From Bradyrhizobium sp. Leo170 (GTDB lineage Bacteria; Pseudomonadota; Alphaproteobacteria; Rhizobiales; Xanthobacteraceae), in assembly GCF_004296405.1 (NCBI RefSeq), contig NZ_PSRR01000015.1, forward strand, positions 1 to 54,081: a stretch of DNA of 54,081 bases. The letters run 5' to 3'. Below are positions 8,665-18,658 of this stretch, one piece after another. The notes beneath the pieces were generated by a model. It was not told the origin of the DNA. It saw only the letters and a list, made by a program, of their open reading frames with translations, and did no database searches. Position 1 is the stretch's first letter. Each line of letters opens with the position of its first letter. A program made the translations under genes and the position numbers.

Positions 8665-9816
8665 TCAGGCATAGCCCTGCACAGCGCCGGCCGCGTTCAC
8701 GGATTCAATCTCGGTGCGTGGGCGCTGCCGGGTCAGCGCCAGCATCATGCCGACGCCGTAGGCCAGCGAGACGATCGAGGAGCCGCCATAGGAGATGAAC
8801 GGCAGCGTCATGCCCTTGGCGGGGATCAATTGCAGATTGACCGCCATGTTGATCGCAGCCTGCACGCCGAACAGGATCGCAAGCCCCGACGCCGCAAAGC
8901 GGGCGAACATGTCCTCGGTCGCATAGGCGCGTGAGAGCGTGCGGATCACCACGAAGGCGAACAGCGCCAGCAGCGCGAGGCAGAGGATGATGCCGAATTC
9001 TTCCGCGGCGACCGCGAAGACGAAGTCGGTATGGCTGTCCGGCAGGCTGCGTTTTGCAATGCCCTCGCCCGGCCCGAGCCCGAACCAGCCGCCGTTCCAG
9101 AATGCCTCCATCGCCATGTCGACCTGGAAGGTGTCACCGGAGGCCGGATTCATGAAGCGCTTGATGCGGCCGGCGACATGCGGGACGAACAGATAGGCGC
9201 TGAACAGGCCGAGGCCGGCGGCGCCCGCAAGCCCCGCGACCCAGATCATCCGCATGCCTGCGATGAAGAACAGCGCGCCCCACACCATCAGGATCAGCAT
9301 GGTCTGGCCGAAATCGGGCTCCATCACCAGCAGCGAGACCAGCGTCAACAGCAGCACCAGCGCCATCGAGGTCGCCGGCATTTCCGGACGCCTGGTCGAT
9401 TCCGCAAACAGCCAGGCCGCGAGGATGACGAAGGCCGGCTTTGCCGATTCGGAAGCCTGGATGTTGACGCCGACCAGCGTGATCCAGCGCCGCGAGCCTT
9501 TCACCTCGGGGCCAATCAGGAGCGTCATCACGATCAGCGCGATGCTGACGAAGAACACCACCATCGCGGCGCGCCGGATCTGGCGCGGCGACAGGAAGGA
9601 GACCGTGATCAGCACGATGAAGGACGGCAGCAGGAACATCACGTGCCGGCTGAAGAAATGGAAGGGGTCGAGCCCGATCCGGGTCGCGACCGGCGGGCTC
9701 GCCGCCAGCGACAGGATGACACCGCCGAACATCAGCGCGATGACCGCCGCCAGCAGCGGCTTGTCGATGGTCCACCACCAGTCGGAGAACGGGGTGCGTT
9801 GATCACGGGCGAGCAT
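8665..9816 (-). CDS. ftsW: Lipid II polymerase / divisome SEDS protein FtsW
   Basis: FtsW is the SEDS-family glycosyltransferase that polymerises lipid II at the septum together with FtsI. The 383-residue product has about ten membrane segments. SEDS features include the loop rich in W, N, G and P after TM7 (AFWNGGWFGLGPGEG), then HTDFVFAVAAEEFG and, near the end, GMTLPFISYGGSS. The start is placed at the ATG 9814-9816, which has GGGGA upstream and begins MLARDQRTPFSDWWW. The open frame extends 44 codons further upstream, but that part reads into a palindromic repeat and looks non-coding. Because the dcw cluster pairs it with ftsI, ftsW fits better than rodA. Confidence 0.96.
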   Translation of the reverse strand: MLARDQRTPFSDWWWTIDKPLLAAVIALMFGGVILSLAASPPVATRIGLDPFHFFSRHVMFLLPSFIVLITVSFLSPRQIRRAAMVVFFVSIALIVMTLLIGPEVKGSRRWITLVGVNIQASESAKPAFVILAAWLFAESTRRPEMPATSMALVLLLTLVSLLVMEPDFGQTMLILMVWGALFFIAGMRMIWVAGLAGAAGLGLFSAYLFVPHVAGRIKRFMNPASGDTFQVDMAMEAFWNGGWFGLGPGEGIAKRSLPDSHTDFVFAVAAEEFGIILCLALLALFAFVVIRTLSRAYATEDMFARFAASGLAILFGVQAAINMAVNLQLIPAKGMTLPFISYGGSSIVSLAYGVGMMLALTRQRPRTEIESVNAAGAVQGYA

Positions 9817-9922
9817 GGGCGTCCCCAGAATGCCGAGGTAACGGCCATTGGTGGACGAGGATGGTTTCCGAAGGGTTAATGGAGTGAGCAACTTTGGAGA
9901 TAGAGCGAACCTCTCTCCCCTC

Positions 9923-10010
9923 GTCATGCCCGGCCTTGTGCCGGGCATCCACGTCTTTGCCGCCGCAACGAAGGGAAGACGTGGATGGCCGGGACAAGCC
10001 CGGCCATGAC
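9923..10010. repeat. Palindromic dispersed repeat (GTCATGCCCGG type), murD-ftsW gap
   Basis: The element starts GTCATGCCCGGCCTTGTGCC and ends GGGACAAGCCCGGCCATGAC. Inner arms GGCATCCACGTCTT and GAAGACGTGGATGGCC also pair, giving a long hairpin. It lies in the 197-bp gap between murD and ftsW. Confidence 0.88.
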
Positions 10011-10013
10011 GGG

Positions 10014-11417
10014 CTACATCACCACCGGCTTGACGCCGGGCAGCGCTGTCACGAGGTCGCGGAAGGCGGCGCCGCGGATTTCGAAATTGCGGTATTGGTC
10101 GAACGAGGCGCAGGCTGGCGACAGCAGGACAACCGGGTCAGTGAGCCCAGAGGCTTCCGCGTCACGCGCTGCGTTGGCGACTGCTACATCCAGCGTCTGC
10201 GAAATCTCGTGCGGCACGGCCTCGCCGAGCGTGCCGGCGAATTCCTGCGCGGCCTCGCCGATCAGATAGGCTTTGCGGATGCGCGGGAAATAGCCAGTCA
10301 GGCTGGTGATGCCGCCGGCCTTGGGCTTGCCGCCGGCAATCCAGAAGATATCGGAGAAAGACGACAGGGCATGGGCGGCTGCATCCGCGTTGGTGCCCTT
10401 GGAGTCATTGACGAACAGCACGTTGCCGCGGCGGCCGACCTGCTCCATGCGGTGGGCGAGGCCGGGGAAGCTGCGCAGCCCGTTCTGCAGCACATCCGTC
10501 GGGATACCCATCGCCAGCGTGCAGGCCGACGCGCACGCCGCGTTCTGGGCATTGTGCAGGCCGCGGAGCGAGCCGATGCCGCCCAGTCGTGCGACTTCGC
10601 TGCGCGCGGCACCTGAGGCCAGCACGATGGTCTCGTGCTCGACATAGATGCCGTCCGGCAGCGGGTTCTTCACGGACACCCGCACCACGCGCTTGCCTGA
10701 CCGATCGAGGCGATCGGCGATGTTGCGGCAGAAGATGTCGTCGACACCGACGATCGAGGTGCCACCCGGCTGCACGTCGGCGACCAGCCGTTCCTTCACC
10801 GCGGCGTAATTCTCCAGCGTGCCGTGGCGATCGATGTGGTCCTCGCTGACATTGAGCAGGATGCCGACGGAAGGATCGAGCGATGGCGTGAGGTCGATCT
10901 GGTAGGACGACATCTCGATCACATGCACGCGCCCCATCCGCGGCGGTTCCAGGGACAGGATCGCGGTGCCGATGTTGCCGCCCATCTGGGTATCGTAGCC
11001 GGCGACCTTCATCAGATGGGCGATCAGCGCCGTTGTGGTCGACTTGCCGTTGGTGCCGGTGATGGCGACGAACGGCGCTTCCGGCGCGTGACGTCGCCGC
11101 TCGCGGCAGAACAGCTCGACGTCGCCGATCACCTCGACGCCGGCCTGGCGCGCCAGCAGCACGCTCCAATGCGGCGCTGGATGGGTCAGCGGCGCGCCGG
11201 GGGTCAGGATCAGCGCGGCGAAATTCGCCCAGGAGACCGAGCGCAGGTCGGCGGTGACGAAGCCAGCCTGCGCGGCTTTGGTGACGTTGTCGGAATTGTC
11301 GTCGCCAGCAATCACCTCCGCCCCACCCGCCCTCAGCGCGTGGCAGCTCGCAAGTCCCGAACCCCCGAGGCCGAACACGGCAACCGTCTTGCCCGCAAAC
11401 GAGGTGACAGGGATCAT
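10014..11417 (-). CDS. murD: UDP-N-acetylmuramoyl-L-alanine--D-glutamate ligase
   Basis: MurD adds D-Glu to UDP-MurNAc-L-Ala with ATP hydrolysis in the cytoplasm. The 467-residue protein has an N-terminal Rossmann motif [11 protein letters not shown] (about residues 14-24), the Mur ligase P-loop GTNGKST (121-127), [12 protein letters not shown] near 207, and [15 protein letters not shown] in the C-terminal domain. It overlaps mraY by 4 bp (ATGA), which points to coupled translation. Its stop is immediately next to a palindromic repeat that separates it from ftsW. Confidence 0.97.
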   Translation of the reverse strand: MIPVTSFAGKTVAVFGLGGSGLASCHALRAGGAEVIAGDDNSDNVTKAAQAGFVTADLRSVSWANFAALILTPGAPLTHPAPHWSVLLARQAGVEVIGDVELFCRERRRHAPEAPFVAITGTNGKSTTTALIAHLMKVAGYDTQMGGNIGTAILSLEPPRMGRVHVIEMSSYQIDLTPSLDPSVGILLNVSEDHIDRHGTLENYAAVKERLVADVQPGGTSIVGVDDIFCRNIADRLDRSGKRVVRVSVKNPLPDGIYVEHETIVLASGAARSEVARLGGIGSLRGLHNAQNAACASACTLAMGIPTDVLQNGLRSFPGLAHRMEQVGRRGNVLFVNDSKGTNADAAAHALSSFSDIFWIAGGKPKAGGITSLTGYFPRIRKAYLIGEAAQEFAGTLGEAVPHEISQTLDVAVANAARDAEASGLTDPVVLLSPACASFDQYRNFEIRGAAFRDLVTALPGVKPVVM

Positions 11418-12520
11418 CGCAGCTTCAGCGTGGAAAGGCCGGCGAGCGCCAGCATCACGGCGATGATCCAGAAGCGGATCACGATCTGCGGCTCGGTCCA
11501 GCCCTTCTGCTCGAAATGATGGTGCAGCGGCGCCATCCGGAACACGCGCTTGCCGGTGAGCTTAAACGAGGCCACCTGCACGATCACCGAAACCGCCTCC
11601 AACACGAACAGGCCGCCGATCACGGCCAGCACGATCTCGTGCTTCACGGCGACCGCCGTTGCTCCGAGCATGCCGCCGAGAGCGAGCGAGCCGGTGTCGC
11701 CCATGAAGATCGAGGCCGGCGGCGCGTTGAACCACAGAAACCCAAGACCTGCGCCCAGCACGGCGCCGCAGAGCACCGCGAGCTCGCCGGTTCCGGCGAC
11801 ATAGTTGATCTGCAGGTAGTCGGAGAACACCGCATTGCCGGTGAGATAGGAAATCATGCCGAAGCTGGCAGCCGCGATCATCACCGGAACGATGGCGAGA
11901 CCGTCGAGGCCGTCGGTCAGGTTCACCGCGTTACCCGCGCCGACCATGACGAAGGCGCCGAAGATCACGAAGAACCAGCCGAAATTGAACACCACATCCT
12001 TGAAGAAGGGAATCGCGAGCGAGGTCGAGGACACGTCGCGCCCGAGCCGCACCAGCGCGTAACAGGCGGCGAGCGCGATGATCGCCTCGATCGCGAGGCG
12101 CAGCTTGCCGGCAAAGCCGCTGTGGCTCTGCTTGGTGACCTTCAGATAATCGTCATAGAAGCCGACGAAGCCGAAACCCAGCGTCACCGCCAGCACGATC
12201 CAGACATAGGGATTGATCGGATTGGCCCAGAGCAGCGTCGCCACCACCACGCCGGACAGGATCATCAGCCCGCCCATGGTCGGCGTGCCCTTCTTGGTGA
12301 TGAGGTGCGATTGCGGGCCGTCGGTGCGGATCGGCTGGCCCTTGCCCTGGCGCAGCCGCAGATGATCGATGATCCAGGGCCCGAACAGGAACACGAACAG
12401 CGCGCCCGTCACCATCGCCCCGCCGGTGCGGAAGGTGATGTAGCGGAACACGTTGAGCGCCCCCCGGAACACCCCGAAGCCGGGCACCGTGTTGGAAAGA
12501 TCGATCAGCCAATAAAACAT
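11414..12520 (-). CDS. mraY: Phospho-N-acetylmuramoyl-pentapeptide transferase
   Basis: MraY is a polytopic membrane enzyme that transfers phospho-MurNAc-pentapeptide to undecaprenyl phosphate, giving lipid I. The 368-residue length and about ten membrane segments fit the family. Key motifs are KKGTPTMGG near residue 76, the Mg-binding DDYLK at 123-127, [10 protein letters not shown] at about 200-209, and [12 protein letters not shown] followed by the C-terminal HHHFE histidine cluster near 325. It starts 9 bp after murF and overlaps murD by 4 bp. Confidence 0.97.
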   Translation of the reverse strand: MFYWLIDLSNTVPGFGVFRGALNVFRYITFRTGGAMVTGALFVFLFGPWIIDHLRLRQGKGQPIRTDGPQSHLITKKGTPTMGGLMILSGVVVATLLWANPINPYVWIVLAVTLGFGFVGFYDDYLKVTKQSHSGFAGKLRLAIEAIIALAACYALVRLGRDVSSTSLAIPFFKDVVFNFGWFFVIFGAFVMVGAGNAVNLTDGLDGLAIVPVMIAAASFGMISYLTGNAVFSDYLQINYVAGTGELAVLCGAVLGAGLGFLWFNAPPASIFMGDTGSLALGGMLGATAVAVKHEIVLAVIGGLFVLEAVSVIVQVASFKLTGKRVFRMAPLHHHFEQKGWTEPQIVIRFWIIAVMLALAGLSTLKLR

Positions 12521-12529
12521 TCAATATGC

Positions 12530-13963
12530 CTATACCGCTTCTTCATGCGCGGCTTTGCCGGGAAAGCGCTTCTCCAGCGCGTTGACGATCCGCTTCATCT
12601 TCGAACCCAGCGATCCCTTGACCATGACGGCGTCGCCGGGGCTGATGGCCGCGACCGCCTGGGTCTCCAGACTCGCCGAGTTATCGGCATAGCCTCCTCG
12701 CCTTCCCGTGGAAAGAGCGTCCCAGAGGTTGCGCATCAGCGGACCACAACAATAAACGAGGTCGATATTGTTGGCGTTGACAGCCTCGGCCAAACCGCGA
12801 TGCAGCGCAGGGCCGGTCGGCCCGAGCTCGAGCATGTCGCCGAGTACCGCGATGCGGCGGCCGTGCGGGCCGAGCTGGGCCTGCCCGAGCACGTTCAGCG
12901 CGGCCGCCATCGACGCCGGATTGGCATTATAGCTTTCGTCGATCAGCGTCGCCTCGCCGGTCCCGACCTCGAGGATGCGCCGCGCACCGCGACCCGCGGG
13001 CGCCTCGAGCTGCGACAGCGACAATGCCGCGCGCGCAAGGTCCGCCCCGATCAGCGCCGCGCCGGCGAGCACGGCGAGCGAGTTCATCGCCATATGGCGG
13101 CCCGGCATGCTGATCTTGTAGGTGACGTCGTGGCAGAGGACATTGGCGTGCACGGCGGAACAGGTCGCGTGGAGCGACACATCGATCAGCCGCGCATCGG
13201 ATTGCGCGTCCGTGCCGAAGGAAACGACGCGTGGGATGCCAAGTTCCTTCGCGCGGGCTTCGAGCCTTCCGAATTGCGCATTGTCGCGGTTGAGCACGAC
13301 GGCGCCATCAGGCTCGAGACCGAGAAAGATCTCCGCCTTGGCGTCCGCGATCTCTTCGATGCCGGAAAAGAACTCCAGATGCACCGGCTCCACGGTGGTG
13401 ACGACGGCAACATGCGGCCGCACCAGCTTCACCAGCGGCGTGATCTCGCCAACATGGTTCATGCCGATCTCGAACACCGCAAAGCGCGCCGATGCCGGAC
13501 AACGCGCCAGCGACAGCGGCACGCCCCAATGATTGTTGAAGGAAGCCACGGAGGCGTGCGTCTCGCCTTGCGCCGAGAGCACATGCCGGAGCGCTTCCTT
13601 GGTCGAGGTCTTGCCGACCGAGCCGGTGACCGCGATGATCCTCGCGTTGAGCCGCGCGCGAGAGGCATGGGCGAGATCGACCAGCCCTGCAAGCACATCG
13701 TCGACGACGAGCAGCGGCGCATCGGCGGGGAACTTCTCGCGCTGGGCGCTTTCGACCACCGCGAGCGCGGCGCCCGCCTTCAATGCGGCCTCGACAAAAC
13801 TGTGGCCGTCATGCACGTCGCCCTTGATGGCAAAATAGGCCTCGCCCGGCCGCAGCGTGCGGCTGTCGATGGAAAGGCCGGTGACGGCGGAGGGCAAGCG
13901 CCCCTGGGTCGCGGCGCGCATCGCGTCCGCCATTGCCGCCGATGTCCACAGTGGTGTGCTCAT
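12530..13963 (-). CDS. murF: UDP-MurNAc-tripeptide--D-alanyl-D-alanine ligase
   Basis: MurF joins the D-Ala-D-Ala made by Ddl to the UDP-MurNAc-tripeptide, completing the cytoplasmic pentapeptide. The 477-residue protein has the usual N-terminal domain with SIDSRTLRPGEAYFAIKG (about 31-48), the P-loop GSVGKTSTK (114-122), NHWGVPLSLA near 144, and DESYNANPASM in the C-terminal half. It overlaps the upstream murE by 4 bp. Substrate choice follows from the family. Confidence 0.97.
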   Translation of the reverse strand: MSTPLWTSAAMADAMRAATQGRLPSAVTGLSIDSRTLRPGEAYFAIKGDVHDGHSFVEAALKAGAALAVVESAQREKFPADAPLLVVDDVLAGLVDLAHASRARLNARIIAVTGSVGKTSTKEALRHVLSAQGETHASVASFNNHWGVPLSLARCPASARFAVFEIGMNHVGEITPLVKLVRPHVAVVTTVEPVHLEFFSGIEEIADAKAEIFLGLEPDGAVVLNRDNAQFGRLEARAKELGIPRVVSFGTDAQSDARLIDVSLHATCSAVHANVLCHDVTYKISMPGRHMAMNSLAVLAGAALIGADLARAALSLSQLEAPAGRGARRILEVGTGEATLIDESYNANPASMAAALNVLGQAQLGPHGRRIAVLGDMLELGPTGPALHRGLAEAVNANNIDLVYCCGPLMRNLWDALSTGRRGGYADNSASLETQAVAAISPGDAVMVKGSLGSKMKRIVNALEKRFPGKAAHEEAV

Positions 13964-15417
13964 GCGACCCTCGCTTCAAGTGCCGCGGCCACGGCCTCAT
14001 GATCGCTGAACGGCAATGTCTTGTCGCCGATGATCTGTCCGATCTCATGCCCCTTGCCGGCGATCAAAAGCACATCGCCCGGCTGCAACGCAGCAATGCC
14101 GGCCCTGATCGCTTCCGCGCGGTCGCCGATTTCGTTGGCGCCCTTCGCGGCGGCGAGGATGGCGGCACGGATCGCCGCGGGATTCTCGCTGCGCGGATTG
14201 TCATCGGTGACGATGACGCTGTCCGCATTGTCGGCGGCAATCGCGCCCATTAGCGGACGCTTGCCCGCATCGCGGTCGCCACCGGCGCCAAGGACGACGA
14301 TCAGCTTGCGCTTGGCATAGGGCCGCAGCGCCTGCAGCGCCTTGGCGAGTGCGTCCGGCTTGTGTGCGTAGTCGACGAAAATCGGCGCACCGTTGCGCTC
14401 GCCGACGCGTTCGAGCCGACCCTTGGCGCCCTCGAGATGTTCGAGGCTTGCGAAGACGGCATCGGCGTCGCTGCCGGTCCCGATCGCAAGGCCGGCGGCC
14501 ACCAGCGCATTCTCGATCTGGAATTCACCGACCAGCGGCAAACGGATGGCGCGCTTTCGGCCACGGTGTTCGACCGTAAGCTTCTGCGCAAAGCCATCGA
14601 TCGAAGCGTCGACCAGGCGAATATCATCTCCGCCATCGGCGTTGCGGCCAACCGCGATGATCCTGAGCTTGCGCGCACGCGCCGCATCGATCACCTCAGG
14701 CGAACAATCATGATCGGCCGAAATCACCGCCGAGCCGCCATCCATCACGAGATCGCGGAACAGCCGCAGCTTTGCGTTGAGATAGTGCGCCACGTCGGGG
14801 TGATAATCCATGTGGTCGCGCGACAGGTTGGTGAAGCCGCCGGCGGCGACGCGCACGCCATCAAGCCGGTACTGGTCGAGCCCGTGCGAAGACGCTTCGA
14901 ATGCGAGATGCGTGACGCCATCGCGAGCGATCTCGTCGAGCTGGCGATGCAGCTCGATCGGATCAGGCGTGGTCAGCGAGCCATAGACCGTACGCTTCGG
15001 CGACACCAGGCCGATGGTGCCGATGCTCGCGGCATCGTGCCCCAGTCGCTGCCAGATCTGGCGCGTGAAAGCCGCCACCGATGTCTTGCCGCTGGTGCCG
15101 GTCACCGCCGCAATGGTCTCGGGCTGGCGCGGGAAAGATTTCGCCGCAGCCAACGCCAGCGCGCGGCGTGGATTCGGCGTCACGACAAAAGGCACGCGCA
15201 ACCCGCCTTGCGGCCGGTGCTCGCCCGCAACAGCGGCCGCGCCCGCGGCAATCGCGGCATCGATGAAGCGCGCCCCGTCGGTCTTGTAGCCCGCGAGTGC
15301 GAAGAACAGATCGCCCGGCTTCACCGTGCGGCTATCAGCCGTCACCCCTCCGATCTCGACGGCTTCCGCCCGCGGATCGATCGTGGCATCAGCACTGAAA
15401 AGGTCGCGAAGTCTCAT
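13960..15417 (-). CDS. murE: UDP-MurNAc-L-Ala-D-Glu--meso-diaminopimelate ligase
   Basis: MurE adds the third residue of the stem peptide. The DNPR motif at about residues 406-409 is the known signature for meso-diaminopimelate, so a Gram-negative DAP-type wall is expected. Other motifs are the P-loop GTSGKTS (107-113), TTPDPIELH near 150, NLSRDHMDYH near 200, and DYAHKPDAL in the C-terminal domain. The start is set at the ATG 15415-15417 (MRLRDLFSADATID), giving 485 residues; the frame is open 24 codons further upstream, but those codons come from a dispersed repeat. The gene overlaps murF by 4 bp. Confidence 0.96.
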   Translation of the reverse strand: MRLRDLFSADATIDPRAEAVEIGGVTADSRTVKPGDLFFALAGYKTDGARFIDAAIAAGAAAVAGEHRPQGGLRVPFVVTPNPRRALALAAAKSFPRQPETIAAVTGTSGKTSVAAFTRQIWQRLGHDAASIGTIGLVSPKRTVYGSLTTPDPIELHRQLDEIARDGVTHLAFEASSHGLDQYRLDGVRVAAGGFTNLSRDHMDYHPDVAHYLNAKLRLFRDLVMDGGSAVISADHDCSPEVIDAARARKLRIIAVGRNADGGDDIRLVDASIDGFAQKLTVEHRGRKRAIRLPLVGEFQIENALVAAGLAIGTGSDADAVFASLEHLEGAKGRLERVGERNGAPIFVDYAHKPDALAKALQALRPYAKRKLIVVLGAGGDRDAGKRPLMGAIAADNADSVIVTDDNPRSENPAAIRAAILAAAKGANEIGDRAEAIRAGIAALQPGDVLLIAGKGHEIGQIIGDKTLPFSDHEAVAAALEARVA

Positions 15418-15439
15418 GATCTTCCAGTCCGGCCGGCTG

Positions 15440-15508
15440 CTCACGCTCAAACGTGACGGCGCATGATCCTCTCGGAAACCCGCATCCACTTTTCCGGATC
15501 ATGCCCTG
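15440..15508. repeat. Fragment of dispersed repeat (TCACGCTCAAAC / CTTTTCCGGATCATG type), ftsI-murE gap
   Basis: The gap between ftsI and murE contains CTCACGCTCAAACGTGACGGCGCATGATCC and then CCACTTTTCCGGATCATG. The first shares ATCACGCTCAAACAAAG with the repeat at 53852-53977, and the second is the inverted complement of that repeat's CATGATCCGGAAAAGTGG. This is a truncated or rearranged member of the same family. Confidence 0.6.
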
Positions 15509-15518
15509 CCCCCACGCC

Positions 15519-17264
15519 TTACTGGGTTGTCCTCGATGCCGCAAGAATAAGGCGGTCGGACGGCGGCAGGTCAAACCGCGGCTCGAGGCCCAAAAGCGGC
15601 GCAATACGGGCGATCACCTTGCCGCCGGTCGGCACCGCGTTCCAGCCCGAGGTGATGAAACCATGGGTCTCCGGCAGCGCCTTCGGCTCGTCCAGCATCA
15701 CCAGGAGCTGGTATTTCGGATTATCGGCCGGGAGGATGGCGGTGAAGGAGTTCAGCACCTGTTTCTTGGAGTAGCGGCCGTTGACCACCTTTTCCGCAGT
15801 GCCGGTCTTGCCGCCGATATAATAACCCTTCACGTCGGCCGACTTGGCGGTCCCGATTTCGGCATTAAGTCGCATCAGATAACGGATCTTGTCCGACGTC
15901 TCAGGCTTCACCACCCGCTTGGCCATCGCCTTGGCGTCTTCCTCCGAGCGCTTGAGGAAGGTCGGCGGAATCAGATAGCCGCCATTGACCATCGCATTGA
16001 TGCCCATCACCGCCTGCAGCGGCGCAACCGCGATGCCATGGCCGAAGGAGATGGTGATCGTGTTCAATTCGCCCCAGCGCTTCGGCACGATCGGCGATGC
16101 GCTCTCCGGCAATTCGGTGCGCAGCCGGTCGAGCTGGCCGACCTTCTTCAGGAACGCCTTGTGCGCCTCGACTCCTTGCGCAAGCGCGATGCGCGCCGCG
16201 CCGACATTGGAGGAGAAGGTGAACACTTCCGACAGCGAGATCGCCCGGCCCAGCGGATGGGTGTCATGGATCGCGAACTTGCCATAGTGCAGCGCGCCGC
16301 GCGCATCATACATGGTGTGGAGCGTGGCCTTGCCGGAATCCAGCGCCATCGCCAGCGTCAGCGTCTTGAAGGTCGAGCCCATCTCGAACACGCCGGTGGT
16401 CAGGCGGTTGATGCGATCGGGATCGTGCGCTTCCTTCGGATTGTTCGGATCGAAATCAGGCAGTGAGACCAGCGCGACGATCTCGCCGGTCCGGACATTG
16501 GAAACGAGGCCCGATGCCGCCTTCGCCTTGTATTTCTCCTTGGCCTTCAGGAGCTCGTCGCGCAGCGCGTGCTCGACACGCAGATCGATCGACAATTCCA
16601 CCGGCTTCTGCAAGCGGTCGGTGGCAAAGCCCGCGCGATGCAGATCGGCCAGACCGTTATTGTCCAGCCACTTCTCCATGCCGGCGATGCCCTGGTTGTC
16701 GATATTGACGAGGCCAATCAGGTGGGCAACGGTCGCGCCGGTCGGATAGATGCGCCTGTTCTCGCGCAGGAAGCCGATGCCGGGAACGCCGAGGCGGTGG
16801 ATATCCTGCTGCTGTTGCGGCGTGATCTCGCGCTTCAGCCAGACGAAGCCTTTTCGCGACGACAGACGATCGCGCACTTCGGCGGTGTCGAGATCAGGCA
16901 GCGTCGCGGTCAGAAGTTCGATCGCCTCGTCCTTGTCGATGATGCGGCGCGGCTCGCCAAACAGGCTCGGCGCCTTGACATCGGTCGCGAGGATTGCGCC
17001 ATTGCGGTCGATGATATCGGGGCGCGCGGTCGCGATCGCATCCTGCGAGGCGGTGCGGCGCGCGCCGTGGCTGTCGGCGCCGATCGCGAACATCACGAGC
17101 CGCGCGGCAATGATGGCGTAGACCGCGGCAAACGCGATGATCGCAAAGCCGACGCGGGCGCGCGCCTTCACTGCGCGGTCGACATTCCGCCCGTAGAGCA
17201 GGCCGCGGATCAGCCGCTGCCGCCACGGCTCGGCCGGCTTCGTGCTTGGCGCGCGGTCGGTCAT
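15519..17264 (-). CDS. ftsI: Septal peptidoglycan transpeptidase FtsI (PBP3)
   Basis: FtsI is the class B penicillin-binding protein that cross-links septal peptidoglycan with FtsW. The 581-residue protein has a cytoplasmic N-terminus, one membrane segment (about 38-60), a PBP dimerisation domain (about 75-230), and the transpeptidase domain. All three catalytic motifs are visible: STFK with Ser297, SSN (351-353) and KTGT (486-489). It overlaps ftsL by 4 bp (ATGA), as is usual for these genes. The next gene, murE, follows after about 100 bp that include a repeat fragment. Confidence 0.97.
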   Translation of the reverse strand: MTDRAPSTKPAEPWRQRLIRGLLYGRNVDRAVKARARVGFAIIAFAAVYAIIAARLVMFAIGADSHGARRTASQDAIATARPDIIDRNGAILATDVKAPSLFGEPRRIIDKDEAIELLTATLPDLDTAEVRDRLSSRKGFVWLKREITPQQQQDIHRLGVPGIGFLRENRRIYPTGATVAHLIGLVNIDNQGIAGMEKWLDNNGLADLHRAGFATDRLQKPVELSIDLRVEHALRDELLKAKEKYKAKAASGLVSNVRTGEIVALVSLPDFDPNNPKEAHDPDRINRLTTGVFEMGSTFKTLTLAMALDSGKATLHTMYDARGALHYGKFAIHDTHPLGRAISLSEVFTFSSNVGAARIALAQGVEAHKAFLKKVGQLDRLRTELPESASPIVPKRWGELNTITISFGHGIAVAPLQAVMGINAMVNGGYLIPPTFLKRSEEDAKAMAKRVVKPETSDKIRYLMRLNAEIGTAKSADVKGYYIGGKTGTAEKVVNGRYSKKQVLNSFTAILPADNPKYQLLVMLDEPKALPETHGFITSGWNAVPTGGKVIARIAPLLGLEPRFDLPPSDRLILAASRTTQ

Positions 17265-17662
17265 TGCTGATCTCCCTGCTGCGCCGGCTCTCGTACCGAT
17301 CCGGTCACGCTCTCCTGGTCGGCGGCGGCCTCGATGGTGTTGATCATCGCGCCGATCGGATCGGGCGCGCCCGGACGCGCGAAGTTCGGCGGACGTTCGG
17401 GCAAGCTCTTCAGCGAATCATATTGATTGGCCGTGAGCGGCTTCAACGCGAGATGACGCTCGGCCAGCCCCTGCAGCCGAAGCGGCGAGTCGAGCTTAGC
17501 CCATTCGGCACGCAGGGCCGCGATCGCGTCGCGCTGCTCGCGGATTTCCGCGTTCAGCCGCAGCACGCGCTCGGTACGGGCCGTCGATTCCATCTTGATG
17601 CGGTAGACATAGGCCGCACAAACCACGAGGAAGCCGATTACGAGGAAATGGAGGATGCGCAT
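17261..17662 (-). CDS. ftsL: Cell division protein FtsL
   Basis: FtsL is a small bitopic divisome protein that works with FtsB and FtsQ and activates FtsWI. The 133-residue sequence has a membrane segment at the very N-terminus (about residues 4-20), followed by a periplasmic coiled coil (about 30-60, RVLRLNAEIREQRDAIAALR) and a Pro/Ala-rich tail. Sequence conservation in this family is low, so the call relies on topology, size and position: 3 bp after rsmH and overlapping ftsI by 4 bp. No other dcw protein has these properties. Confidence 0.9.
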   Translation of the reverse strand: MRILHFLVIGFLVVCAAYVYRIKMESTARTERVLRLNAEIREQRDAIAALRAEWAKLDSPLRLQGLAERHLALKPLTANQYDSLKSLPERPPNFARPGAPDPIGAMINTIEAAADQESVTGSVREPAQQGDQQ

Positions 17663-17665
17663 GCG

Positions 17666-18658
17666 CTAGCCTCCCCTCATCACGCGTTCGAGCGTCGGCC
17701 ATGACGGCGGCGCACCCTCGGCATGAGCCAGTGCTTCCGTACGCTCGGCGGCGCGCAGCTTGGCCGACCGGGCGCGAGGATTGGCCGCGATCTCGTCCTC
17801 GGACGGCGTCAGCGGACGTTTTGTCAGTATCTTGAAGCTGGGCGCCATCTGCGCCACTTCGGGCAAATGCCGTGAGCCGCTGGAAACCTTACCGCGCTCA
17901 GCCAGGAAATTCTTGACGATGCGGTCTTCCAGCGAATGGAACGAAACAACCACGAGCCGCCCGCCCGGCTTCAGCACGCGCTCTGCGGCGGTGAGCGCGC
18001 GATGCAATTCGTCGAGCTCTTCGTTGACGAAGATGCGCAGCGCCTGGAACGTCCGCGTCGCCGGATGGATCTCGTTCGGCTTGGACCGGACGACCCTGGC
18101 GACGATGTCGGCCAGCGCTTGCGTCGTCGTGATCGGCGCTTCCTTGCGCGCGGCCACGATGGCGCGCGCCACGCCGCGCGAGTGCCGCTCCTCGCCGAAG
18201 AGATAGATGACGTCGGCAAGATCGCGCTCGGACGCGGTTGCGATCACATCCGCCGCGGTCGGCCCCGCATGCCCCATCCGCATGTCGAGCGGGCCCGCCA
18301 GGCGGAACGAGAAGCCGCGCGCGGCCTGGTCGAGCTGCATCGAGGAGACCCCGATGTCCATCACCACGCCGTCAATGACCTCGACGCCTTGAGCGGCGCA
18401 GACCTCGGCGAGATTGGAGAAGCGGTCCTCGACCAGCGTCAATCGGCCATCGGCGCGATCGACCAGATCGAAACCGCCCGTGATCGCCGAGCGGTCGCGG
18501 TCGATGCCGATGACGCGGGTTCCAGGCATGTCGAGAATCAGGCGGCTATAGCCGCCGGCGCCGAAAGTGGCGTCGATATAGATGCCGCCGTCCCGCGGAT
18601 CCAGCATCTCGACCGCCTCGCGGCCGAGCACCGAAATATGCGGCGCGGCAGCGGTCAT
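17666..18658 (-). CDS. rsmH: 16S rRNA (cytosine-1402-N4)-methyltransferase RsmH
   Basis: RsmH (MraW) methylates N4 of C1402 in the 16S rRNA decoding centre using SAM. The start is set at the ATG 18656-18658 ([19 protein letters not shown]), giving 330 residues with the SAM motif [10 protein letters not shown] at about 29-38. Other family motifs include [18 protein letters not shown] near 103, [14 protein letters not shown] near 207, and [15 protein letters not shown] near 243. The open frame runs about 61 codons further upstream without homology. It is the first gene of the cluster here; the usual mraZ is not in front of it. The stop lies 3 bp before ftsL. Confidence 0.96.
   Translation of the reverse strand: MTAAAPHISVLGREAVEMLDPRDGGIYIDATFGAGGYSRLILDMPGTRVIGIDRDRSAITGGFDLVDRADGRLTLVEDRFSNLAEVCAAQGVEVIDGVVMDIGVSSMQLDQAARGFSFRLAGPLDMRMGHAGPTAADVIATASERDLADVIYLFGEERHSRGVARAIVAARKEAPITTTQALADIVARVVRSKPNEIHPATRTFQALRIFVNEELDELHRALTAAERVLKPGGRLVVVSFHSLEDRIVKNFLAERGKVSSGSRHLPEVAQMAPSFKILTKRPLTPSEDEIAANPRARSAKLRAAERTEALAHAEGAPPSWPTLERVMRGG

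Noticed and set aside
11516..14002. Long plus-strand open frame (828 codons) opposite mraY and murF
   Set aside because: It is fully antisense to two clear essential genes, is His/Arg/Glu-rich as expected for the complement of high-GC coding DNA, and has no recognisable domain.
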